Origin: Peptoniphilus asaccharolyticus DSM 20463 | GTDB lineage: Bacteria > Bacillota > Clostridia > Tissierellales > Peptoniphilaceae | Assembly (NCBI RefSeq): GCF_900176115.1 | Contig: NZ_FWWR01000014.1 | Span: 1 to 53,998, forward strand | DNA: 53,998 nt | Direction of reading: 5' to 3' | Shown here: piece by piece, positions 34,265 through 41,658 of the stretch | Numbering within the stretch: position 1 is the first letter of the stretch | Layout: the number at the start of each line of letters is the position of its first letter | Translations under genes and position numbers: made by a program | The notes under the pieces: model-generated | The model's database searches: none | Told to the model about the DNA's origin: nothing | Seen by the model: only the letters and a program-made list of their open reading frames with translations

Positions 34265-34391
34265 AATAAACCTCCATCTCTAATAAGTATAACATTTTTA
34301 GAAGAAAAATAGTATTTGACTTTATTTTCGACAAAAAAGGGTATACTATAACTTAAGAATAATAATTAATTTTAGGAGGAGTAGAAAATAG

Positions 34392-35444
34392 ATGAAAAAA
34401 ATTAAGCATCTATTAGTTGCAATGGCACTTGTTGTGTTGGCAGCTTGCAGTAATAAGAATGTGGCTGGAGATAAACAGGTTGAAGATGCTTCCGGAAAGA
34501 TTAAAGTGTATGCATCTGTATATCCTGTTTATGATTTTGTAAACAAGATTGGTGGAGACAAGATAGAACTTAAGTCAGTGATTCCAAATGGAGAAGAACC
34601 TCACGGATGGGAACCTGACCAACAACTTTTAAAAGACCTTGAAGGCGCAGATGTGTTTGTATATTCTGGAGCAGGTCTTGAATCTTGGGTAGACAAAGTT
34701 ACAGAATCTGTAAAGAATGAAAATTTAAAGATTGTTGAAGCTACAGAAGGTGTGGACTTAATAGCTAACACTCACCACCATGATGAAGAACATGAAGCGG
34801 CAGAGCACAACCACAATCATGACAATGAACATGAAGCAGCTGAACACAATCATGAACACAACGAACATCACAATGAGGCGGCAGAACATGAACATGCTCA
34901 TGAACATGAACATGATCACGGAGCTTATGACCCACACGTTTGGTTATCTCCAACAAGAGCAATAAAAGAATTGGAAAATATTACAACTGCACTTTCAGAA
35001 GCTGACCCTGCAAATGCTGATTACTATAAAGAAAACTTAGCTAAGTATTCAGAAGAGTTTAAGCAATTAGATGCAGACTATAAGGCAAAGCTTGCAGAAG
35101 TTCCAAACAAGACAATTGTAGTATCTCACGAAGCTTATGGATATCTTGTGGCAGACTATGGTTTAGAACAATTTGGTATAACAGGAATTGAAGCAGAAAC
35201 TGAACCAGATGCAAAGACAATGAAAGAAATAATTCAACTTGTGAAAGAAAAAAATATCAACACTATATTTACAGAAGAGTTGCTTGATACTAAGATAGCT
35301 GATACAATTTCATCAGAAACAGGCGCTAAAACTGTTAGATTGAATCCACTTGAAGGACTTTCTGAAGAAGAAATCAAAAATGGGGATGAATATGTTTCAG
35401 TTATGAGAGCAAATCTTGAAAAATTAGTTGAGGCTTTAAGTTGA
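34392..35444 (+). CDS. znuA: Zn/Mn ABC importer substrate-binding lipoprotein
   Basis: Cluster A-I metal receptor. Signal with lipobox LAAC (MALVVLAACSNK). SVYPVYDFVNKIGGDKIEL begins the domain. NGEEPHGWEPDQQLLKDLEGAD has the first metal His. The DPHVWLSP motif has the second, VVSHEAYGYLVADYGL the third, and FTEELLDTKIADTIS the acidic ligand. Between the first and second ligands sits a roughly 50-residue His/Glu loop with repeated HNHEH and HEHEHDHG blocks, longer than usual and typical of zinc scavenging. 350 aa. It overlaps the ATPase gene by 4 nt. Confidence 0.93.
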   Translation: MKKIKHLLVAMALVVLAACSNKNVAGDKQVEDASGKIKVYASVYPVYDFVNKIGGDKIELKSVIPNGEEPHGWEPDQQLLKDLEGADVFVYSGAGLESWVDKVTESVKNENLKIVEATEGVDLIANTHHHDEEHEAAEHNHNHDNEHEAAEHNHEHNEHHNEAAEHEHAHEHEHDHGAYDPHVWLSPTRAIKELENITTALSEADPANADYYKENLAKYSEEFKQLDADYKAKLAEVPNKTIVVSHEAYGYLVADYGLEQFGITGIEAETEPDAKTMKEIIQLVKEKNINTIFTEELLDTKIADTISSETGAKTVRLNPLEGLSEEEIKNGDEYVSVMRANLEKLVEALS

Positions 35445-36088
35445 AATTACTTGAAATAAAGAATTTAGATTTTGGTTATAACAAAGAAAAAGTTTTAAAA
35501 AATATAGACTTAACAATTAACGGGGGCGAATTTATCGCCCTCGTTGGTTCTAATGGAGCAGGTAAGACTACTTTTGTAAAACTTATATTAGGTGAGTTGC
35601 GCCCTGATAGCGGTTCAATAGATTTTAATTTAGAAAATGGATTTAGAGACGTCGGATATGTTCCGCAGTTGGGAGTGGGTTCGAGTTATAATTTCCCAAT
35701 AACTGTTAGAGAACTACTTTCGCTACCGCTAAAGAGACGTGGGAAACTTACCAAGGCAGAGAATGATAGGATAGAAGAAATTTTAAAACTTGTGGGAATT
35801 GCAGAGAAGGTGGATGTATTATATTCAGAACTTTCAGGCGGGCAGAGACAGAGAGTTTTGATTGCAAAAGCACTTATAACGTATCCTAAGTTTTTGATTT
35901 TAGATGAACCTACAAATGGAATAGACCACAATACAAAGGGTAAATTATATAGTTTGCTTCACCATATAAACAAGATGCACGGCATAACTATTTTGATAAT
36001 TACACATGAGTTGGACTTGGTTAAAGATTATTTGGACAGAGTGTATATTGTGGAAGATGGACAGGTGAGGGCAGATGGAGATATTTGA
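35441..36088 (+). CDS. znuC: Zn/Mn ABC importer ATPase
   Basis: 215 aa. ALVGSNGAGKTTFVKLILG is Walker A. VGYVPQLGVGSSYNFPITV is the Q-loop region with the family VGYVPQ. LSGGQRQRVLIAKALITYP is the signature, and FLILDEPTNGIDHNTK is Walker B with the D-loop. ILIITHELDLVKDYLDRVY has the switch His. A TTG/ATG junction couples it to the lipoprotein gene (4-nt overlap), and it overlaps the permease gene by 14 nt. Confidence 0.92.
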   Translation: MKLLEIKNLDFGYNKEKVLKNIDLTINGGEFIALVGSNGAGKTTFVKLILGELRPDSGSIDFNLENGFRDVGYVPQLGVGSSYNFPITVRELLSLPLKRRGKLTKAENDRIEEILKLVGIAEKVDVLYSELSGGQRQRVLIAKALITYPKFLILDEPTNGIDHNTKGKLYSLLHHINKMHGITILIITHELDLVKDYLDRVYIVEDGQVRADGDI

Positions 36089-36875
36089 GTATGGTTATAT
36101 GAATCGTGCTTTGATAGTGGGATTTATAGTTTCAATCATAATTCCTTTTATGGGAATAGTTGTTGTAAATAAAAAAATATCCATGATAGGAGATGCACTT
36201 TCTCACGTTTCTTTAGCTGGAGTGCTTATGGGTTTTGTATTGGGAATCAACATGACCTTGGGAGCACTTATAGTGTGTGTTATAGCTGCTCTTTTAATGG
36301 AATTTATAAGAAAGAAATTTCCAAGTTATCAAGAGATTTCAACTGCGATTATAATGTCAACCGGTATAGGATTATCCTCAATATTATCGGGATTTTTAAC
36401 TCGTTCGGCAAACTTTGAAGGGTTTTTATTTGGGAGTATAATTGCAATTCCCAATGATGAATTTGCACTTATCGTTGCAGTTGGAGCGGTGGTATTTTTA
36501 ACTTTTATATATTTTTATAAGGACTTGATGCACATTTCTTTTGACGAGACCAGTGCAAGGCTTTCGGGGATAAATGTAGGACTTGTAAACACAATCTTTA
36601 TGATGTTAATTGCTATAACAATTTCAGTTTCTGCAAGGACTGTGGGGATACTTATAATATCTTCGTTGATGGTTATACCTGTGGCTTGTGCTATGAAGTT
36701 TAGAATGGGGTATTTCAAAACTCTTGTCTTATCGTCAATTTTTGGGATGTTGTTTACTATGAGTGGACTTGTGCTCTCATTTTATTTAGGTTTAAAACCG
36801 GGAGGGACTATAGTTTTAATAGGTGTTATAACGCTTATAATTATTCTTTTGATTTCTCCTAAGTTTAATAGATGA
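36075..36875 (+). CDS. znuB: Zn/Mn ABC importer permease
   Basis: 266 aa, about eight spans, ABC-3 family. YMNRALIVGFIVSIIIPFMGIVVVNKK starts the domain. MIGDALSHVSLAGVLMGF is the hallmark GDALSH segment. SARLSGINVGLVNTIFMMLIAITISVSARTVGILII and SSLMVIPVACAMKFRMGY are the standard C-terminal parts. It starts inside the end of the ATPase gene. It forms the membrane path for the importer with the preceding two gene products. Confidence 0.92.
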   Translation: MEIFEYGYMNRALIVGFIVSIIIPFMGIVVVNKKISMIGDALSHVSLAGVLMGFVLGINMTLGALIVCVIAALLMEFIRKKFPSYQEISTAIIMSTGIGLSSILSGFLTRSANFEGFLFGSIIAIPNDEFALIVAVGAVVFLTFIYFYKDLMHISFDETSARLSGINVGLVNTIFMMLIAITISVSARTVGILIISSLMVIPVACAMKFRMGYFKTLVLSSIFGMLFTMSGLVLSFYLGLKPGGTIVLIGVITLIIILLISPKFNR

Positions 36876-36881
36876 TGGACT

Positions 36882-36910
36882 TGAAGATAAACATTGATTT
36901 TGGGTAAAAT
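36882..36910 (+). promoter_or_regulatory. Promoter for a probably leaderless ybaK operon
   Basis: TTGAAG (36882-36887), a 17-nt spacer and TAAAAT (36905-36910). The ATG at 36917 begins six bases after the -10 box, and no ribosome site lies between. Transcription should start at or next to the start codon, the same geometry as at 3148-3162. Confidence 0.6.
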
Positions 36911-36916
36911 ACAAGT

Positions 36917-37387
36917 ATGAAGAAAACTAATGCAATGAGAATTTTGGATCAAAACAAAATTGAATACGAGATAGTAGAATATTCAGAAGATGGTGGCATA
37001 TCAGGCCAAGATGTTGCAAGACAGTTGGGGGAAGATGAAGAAACGGTTTTTAAAACTCTTGTGACACATTCTAAGAATGAAAATTTTGTGTTTGTTGTGC
37101 CGGTATGTGATGAATTGGATTTGAAACTTGCCGCCTCTGTATCTGGAGCGAAGAAGATAGAGATGCTAAAGCAATCTGAATTGCTAAAGACAACAGGTTA
37201 CATTCACGGAGGTTGTTCTCCTGTTGGAATGAAAAAACTTTTTAAAACGTATGTAGATGAGTCTGCCTTAGAAAAGGATTTTATATATGTGAGTGGTGGG
37301 AAAATAGGAATGCAGATAAAGATAAACCCACGAGATTTAGAAAAGTTGATTGGAGCGGAATTTGTTCAAATAGTTAGGAGAGATTAA
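36917..37387 (+). CDS. ybaK: Cys-tRNA(Pro)/Cys-tRNA(Cys) deacylase YbaK
   Basis: 156 aa editing-domain protein that hydrolyses mischarged Cys-tRNA(Pro). NAMRILDQNKIEYEIVEYSE is the N-terminal family motif. GEDEETVFKTLVTH carries the KTL segment with the key Lys. CDELDLKLAASVSGAKKIEM and TGYIHGGCSPVGMKKLFKTYVD (GGCSPVG, catalytic backbone) are typical. YVSGGKIGMQIKINP ends the fold. Probably translated from a leaderless mRNA. The stop codon is followed directly by the next start, so it is coupled to the phosphomutase. Confidence 0.94.
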   Translation: MKKTNAMRILDQNKIEYEIVEYSEDGGISGQDVARQLGEDEETVFKTLVTHSKNENFVFVVPVCDELDLKLAASVSGAKKIEMLKQSELLKTTGYIHGGCSPVGMKKLFKTYVDESALEKDFIYVSGGKIGMQIKINPRDLEKLIGAEFVQIVRRD

Positions 37388-39070
37388 ATGGAATATAAAG
37401 ACAGAATGAATGAATGGTTAAGTAGTAGTGTGATTGATGAAGAGTCTAAGGCTGAAATCAGAAAAATTAAAGATGAAGCAGAACTGATGGATAGATTTTA
37501 TAGAGATTTAGAGTTTGGAACTGCGGGTCTTAGAGGAATACTTGGCTCAGGTACTAATAGAATGAACAAGTATGTGATTATGAGAGCTTCACAAGGTCTT
37601 GCCAACACTATAAAAAATCATGGGGAAGAAGCTATTAAAAAGGGAATTGTAATAGCTCATGATGTGAGATATATGTCGCATGAATTTTCAGAAATAGCAG
37701 CTTCAGTTTTTGCTGCTAATGGAATTAAAACTTATCTATTTGATGACATTAGACCTACACCTATGCTTTCTTATGCAGTGAGATATTTGGGGACTCAATC
37801 TGGAATCGTAATCACAGCGAGCCACAATCCTAAAAATTATAATGGATACAAAGTTTACTGGGATAAAGGGTCTCAAATTTTAGAAGATATAGCATCAGAA
37901 ATTTTAACTGAAATAGATAAGTTGAACTTTGAAGATGTTGAGACTATGGACTATGAAGAAGCTAAGAATAAAGGGCTTATAGAAATACTTTCTCACGACT
38001 TGGATAAGTCATACTATAGAGAGACTCTTATAAGAGCACTTAGAGAAAATGTAGATAAAGACATCAGTGTGGTATACACTCCTCTTAATGGAACTGGTAA
38101 CTATCCTGTGAGACATATTTTAAGTGAAAGAGGATTTAAAAACATAACTGTTGTACCTGAACAAGAAAATCCTGACCCAACTTTTGCAACTGTAGGCTAT
38201 CCTAATCCGGAAGATACAAAAGCTTTTGCCTATGCTAAAAAATTGGGACACGAGATAGCTGCGGATTTACTTATTGCGACAGACCCAGACTGCGACAGAG
38301 TGGCTATGATGGCACTACACGATGGTGAATATTTTGAATTCAATGGAAATCAAATAGGTTCTCTTTTAGCTTACTATATACTTAGTTCGTTAGAAGAAAA
38401 GGGAGCTATTCCAAAGAATGGTGCAATTGTAAAATCAATAGTAACAGGGGATTTGCCAAGAAAGATTGCTGAAAGCTTCGGTGTAAAATCTTATGAAACT
38501 CTAACAGGATTTAAGAATATATGTGCTCTTCCAAACAAGTGGGATGAAACAAAAGAATCTGAATTCATCTATGGATTTGAAGAAAGCATAGGATATGTAT
38601 TCGGAGGACACGTAAGAGATAAAGATGGCGTAATTTCATCTATGCTAATTGTTGAAATGGCAGCTTACTATAAGTCTAAGGGAATGACTCTTGTAGATGT
38701 TTTAAATGAAATTTTTGAAAAGTATGGCTACCATGCAGAGCATCTTATGAGCGTTGTGCTTGAAGGTTTAGAAGGCTCTAATAGAATTAAGAGAATGATG
38801 GAATTCTTCAGAGGAACAAATTTTGAATCTTTTGCAGATATAAAATTAAAAGAGAGAATTGACTATAAAGATGGCTACAAAGATGTTGGAAAGAGCAATG
38901 TTTTAATTTACCATTTAGAAGATGGCTCTTGGTTTGCAGTTAGACCATCAGGAACAGAACCAAAGATAAAGCTATACATCTATGTAGTTGATAAAGATGG
39001 AGAAGCAGCGAAGAAAAAGGTAGAGGATATAAAAGAAGACGTATTATCAAAACTTAACTCAGTTGAATAA
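37388..39070 (+). CDS. pgcA: Phosphoglucomutase/phosphomannomutase
   Basis: 560-aa alpha-D-phosphohexomutase, which interconverts glucose-1-P and glucose-6-P for glycogen, glycolipid or wall precursors. FGTAGLRGILGSGTNRMN is the N-terminal motif. GIVITASHNPKNYNGYKVYW carries the phospho-Ser. LLIATDPDCDRVAMMA binds Mg2+. GFEESIGYVFGGHVRDKDG is the sugar-specificity loop. VRPSGTEPKIKLYIYV holds the phosphate of the substrate. The length matches Bacillus PgcA. It lies between ybaK and a PfkB-like gene in one operon. Confidence 0.94.
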   Translation: MEYKDRMNEWLSSSVIDEESKAEIRKIKDEAELMDRFYRDLEFGTAGLRGILGSGTNRMNKYVIMRASQGLANTIKNHGEEAIKKGIVIAHDVRYMSHEFSEIAASVFAANGIKTYLFDDIRPTPMLSYAVRYLGTQSGIVITASHNPKNYNGYKVYWDKGSQILEDIASEILTEIDKLNFEDVETMDYEEAKNKGLIEILSHDLDKSYYRETLIRALRENVDKDISVVYTPLNGTGNYPVRHILSERGFKNITVVPEQENPDPTFATVGYPNPEDTKAFAYAKKLGHEIAADLLIATDPDCDRVAMMALHDGEYFEFNGNQIGSLLAYYILSSLEEKGAIPKNGAIVKSIVTGDLPRKIAESFGVKSYETLTGFKNICALPNKWDETKESEFIYGFEESIGYVFGGHVRDKDGVISSMLIVEMAAYYKSKGMTLVDVLNEIFEKYGYHAEHLMSVVLEGLEGSNRIKRMMEFFRGTNFESFADIKLKERIDYKDGYKDVGKSNVLIYHLEDGSWFAVRPSGTEPKIKLYIYVVDKDGEAAKKKVEDIKEDVLSKLNSVE

Positions 39071-39081
39071 TGGAGGCTGAC

Positions 39082-40005
39082 ATGATACTGTTTTGTGAAT
39101 TTAATCCTACTCTTAGAAGAGAATATAGAGTGGTTGATTTTGAAAAGAATAAAGAGAATACTTTTTCTGAAAAAATTGAATATCCAACTGGCGAAATTTT
39201 AGACACTATGCTCTTAATAGATAGTATGTCTGCTAATACTACTCTATTAACTTATTTGGGTGGTAAGACTGGGGAATTGTTCAGACAAGAACTAAACAAG
39301 ATTGGAATCGATCCAGTTGTAGTGCGTGCTAAAGATGAGAGCATGGAAGAGATTTTGATTAGAAGCAGAAGTCTCAAAACACTTATACGAGGGGAATATC
39401 CGGTTTTAACTAATGATGAGGAAGAAAATTTATTTAGCAATTTCAACGAACTACTTCAAAATGCACAGATTGTTTTGATTTCTGCTATGGGAAATCCAAA
39501 TATAGATTCTGCGATGTATAAGAGTTTCTTTAATTTGTGCTATAAAAATGGAGTGAGAGTTTTAACTGCTCCGGGAAAGATTGAAGATGTTATAGATGCA
39601 AAACCATATTTGATGGTGGTTGATAAAGAAGACTTAGAGAACTACACTAACTTCGTGATAAAGACACAAAATCAAGTTTTAAAAGCATCTAACATAATTT
39701 TTGAAAAAGGTGTTGGAGTTTTAGTTGTGAATTCGCAAACAGGTGTCATGGTAAACACAAAAGGAGCAAGTTACAGAGTTGATTTTAGTGATTTAAAATA
39801 TTCTGTTGGCAAATTTGATAAGAATAAGCTAAACGGTGGCATAGCTCTTGGAATTGAAAGAGGATACGATTTTGAAATGACTTTAAAACTTGGAATAGCT
39901 TGTGCACTTGTGGAGTCTGTTGTGAGAGATAGAAAAGCTGAGATGGCAGATTTAAAAGGTTTGATGAACGGTATAAAAGTACATGTTATCAAGGAGGAAA
40001 TTTGA
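39082..40005 (+). CDS. Degenerate PfkB/1-phosphofructokinase-like protein
   Basis: ATG 39082 is preferred over 39070 because GGAGG lies between them; this gives 307 aa. Fold hints of the PfkB sugar-kinase family: the start MILFCEFNPTLRREYRV, LLTYLGGKTGELFRQELNKIGID (normally FLGGxxG), and C-terminal NGGIALGIERGYDFEMTLKLGIA. Key motifs are altered. The substrate signature PGGKGxNxA is replaced by PTGEILDT, and the anion-hole/base motif GAGD by GKFD with extra residues after it. The Asp may remain, but the glycines are lost. It may be a weak or altered kinase, or a non-catalytic regulator of the adjacent phosphomutase. TTGA overlap links it to the next gene. Confidence 0.7.
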   Translation: MILFCEFNPTLRREYRVVDFEKNKENTFSEKIEYPTGEILDTMLLIDSMSANTTLLTYLGGKTGELFRQELNKIGIDPVVVRAKDESMEEILIRSRSLKTLIRGEYPVLTNDEEENLFSNFNELLQNAQIVLISAMGNPNIDSAMYKSFFNLCYKNGVRVLTAPGKIEDVIDAKPYLMVVDKEDLENYTNFVIKTQNQVLKASNIIFEKGVGVLVVNSQTGVMVNTKGASYRVDFSDLKYSVGKFDKNKLNGGIALGIERGYDFEMTLKLGIACALVESVVRDRKAEMADLKGLMNGIKVHVIKEEI

Positions 40006-40553
40006 AAAATTTTAATATAGATAGAGAACAAGCTCTGTTTTTGTTTATAGACGTACAAGATAAATTATTAAAAGCTATCGCAAACAGAGAAGATGTTTTA
40101 AAAAATACAAAAATTCTTGCAAAAATGGCTGATATTATGAAATTGGAAAGTATTTTTACAGCTCAATATCCAAAGGGGCTTGGCTTTAATAATGAAGAAT
40201 TAAAAGCTATTTTACCGGATGCAAAAGAATTTCCAAAGACTACTTTTAGCTGTATGTTGGACGAAGCTTTTGTAGAGGAACTTAAAAAGACAAATAAAAA
40301 ACAAATAGTTTTAAGTGGAATAGAAGCTCATATATGTGTATTGCTTACAGCAAGAGATCTTATAGCTAACGGCTATGAGGTGTTCATTGCGAGTGATGCA
40401 ATTGGTTCAAGAAGCGAATTCAACTACAACAATGCACTTCAAATGCTAAATGAAATGGGATGTGTAGTTACAAACACAGAAACTATTATGTTTGACTTAA
40501 ATTCAATCTCAGGTACTGATGAATTCAAAGCTGTTCAAAAGCTTATAATTTAA
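40002..40553 (+). CDS. Isochorismatase-family cysteine hydrolase
   Basis: 183 aa, starting with TTG at 40002 behind GGAGG. The Asp-Lys-Cys triad of the family can be traced: Asp in LFLFIDVQDKLL, Lys in AKEFPKTTFSCML, Cys in SGIEAHICVLLTARDL, preceded by the cis-peptide region. DAIGSRSEFNYNNALQMLNEMG is also typical. Members cleave amides such as nicotinamide, or ureido groups; this one is closest in style to YcaC/YecD-like hydrolases of unknown substrate. It ends the operon; a terminator follows. Confidence 0.88.
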   Translation: MKNFNIDREQALFLFIDVQDKLLKAIANREDVLKNTKILAKMADIMKLESIFTAQYPKGLGFNNEELKAILPDAKEFPKTTFSCMLDEAFVEELKKTNKKQIVLSGIEAHICVLLTARDLIANGYEVFIASDAIGSRSEFNYNNALQMLNEMGCVVTNTETIMFDLNSISGTDEFKAVQKLII

Positions 40554-40578
40554 GCTTAATAAGTAAATATAAAATATT

Positions 40579-40608
40579 AAATATACAGGGCAATCCTGTA
40601 TATTTTTT
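40579..40608 (+). terminator. Terminator after isochorismatase gene
   Basis: AATATACAGG pairs perfectly with CCTGTATATT around GCAAT, then a T run. Confidence 0.92.
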
Positions 40609-40619
40609 GTTTGTTATTA

Positions 40620-40625
40620 TATAAT
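40620..40625 (+). promoter_or_regulatory. -10 element for the nuclease operon
   Basis: TATAAT 16 nt upstream of ATG 40642, giving a leader of about 10 nt. The -35 region would fall inside the preceding terminator stem and is weak. Confidence 0.4.
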
Positions 40626-40641
40626 TTTGATAGGTGATGAA

Positions 40642-41658
40642 ATGAAGATACTACACACTGCGGATTTACATCTTGGAAAATCTTATAAGGGCGAAAATTT
40701 TCTCTATTCAAAACAGAGGAGAGAGGAAATTTGGCAAAGTTTTTCTAATTTGATAGGCTATGCAAATGAAAATAATATAGAAATTATTTTAATAAGTGGG
40801 GATTTATACGAAAGAGAATATTTTACTCTCAGTGATTTTAATAGACTAAGCAGTTTGTTCTCTGCGTCAAATTCTCAAATATATATAATAGGTGGCAACC
40901 ATGACCACATTGACGAAGGCAGTATGTTATTAAAAGTAGATATGCCAAGCAATGTGCATGTGTTTTTAGAACAAGAATATCTTGAGTATAAAGGCGTCAG
41001 AATTTATGGGGTGACTTGGGATAGACAGTTCAATTTCAAAAGAGAATTGAAATTCAATTTGGATAAAAATTATAAGAATGTTTTGATGCTACACTGTTCG
41101 GTAGGATTTGTAAGTCACTTTCCAATCGAGGAAGAAAAACTGAATGCTTTGGAATTTGACTATATTGCCTTAGGTCATTTCCACGGACATAAAAAAGTTG
41201 GAGAGAGAGCATACTATTGTGGCGCATTAGAACCATCAAGGTTTAAAGATGAAGGTGAACATGGATTTTATGTCTATGATTTGGATAAGAATGTTCAAGA
41301 GTTTATAAATTTAGCGAAGAGGTCTTACTGTGAGTTCAAAGTTGATGTAACAGCAAAGAGCGTAGACGATGTTAAGGCGGAAGTTGTAAATTATTTAGCA
41401 GAACATCAAAATGATTTTAACAGATTGATTTTAGAGGGCAAGACGGAAAATATAAAGTATATTTTAGAAGTGTTGGAGAGTATCGAGGTATATTATTTAA
41501 AAATAGAAGACAAGACAAAGAACATAATAGACTATGATAAGATATCTAAGGAAGATGAGAGCGGGATTGTCTTTGAAGTTTTAAAGAGGCTTGGAAATGA
41601 TGGGCAAGCTATAAAATATGGTATAGAGGCTCTTTTGGAGACGGCAAATGAAGATTGA
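40642..41658 (+). CDS. SbcD/YhaO-like exonuclease subunit
   Basis: ATG 40642 with AGGTGA upstream is chosen over TTG 40627. 338 aa. Calcineurin-like phosphoesterase motifs in order: LHTADLHLGKSY (DxH), IILISGDLYER (GD), IGGNHDHID (GNHD), VLMLHCSVGF (H), IALGHFHGHKK (GHxH). All metal ligands are present. After residue 220 a smaller capping domain resembles the YhaO/SbcD C-terminus. It should form a complex with the SMC-like ATPase encoded next (11-nt overlap) to process DNA ends. Confidence 0.88.
   Translation: MKILHTADLHLGKSYKGENFLYSKQRREEIWQSFSNLIGYANENNIEIILISGDLYEREYFTLSDFNRLSSLFSASNSQIYIIGGNHDHIDEGSMLLKVDMPSNVHVFLEQEYLEYKGVRIYGVTWDRQFNFKRELKFNLDKNYKNVLMLHCSVGFVSHFPIEEEKLNALEFDYIALGHFHGHKKVGERAYYCGALEPSRFKDEGEHGFYVYDLDKNVQEFINLAKRSYCEFKVDVTAKSVDDVKAEVVNYLAEHQNDFNRLILEGKTENIKYILEVLESIEVYYLKIEDKTKNIIDYDKISKEDESGIVFEVLKRLGNDGQAIKYGIEALLETANED

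Noticed and set aside
34265-34391. Zur/Fur operator between the repressor and the importer
   Set aside because: The best candidate near 34354-34375 is too imperfect as a palindrome to claim.
34765-34965. Met/Asn- or His-rich ORFs in other frames
   Set aside because: Shadows of the repeated His/Glu codons of the metal receptor gene.
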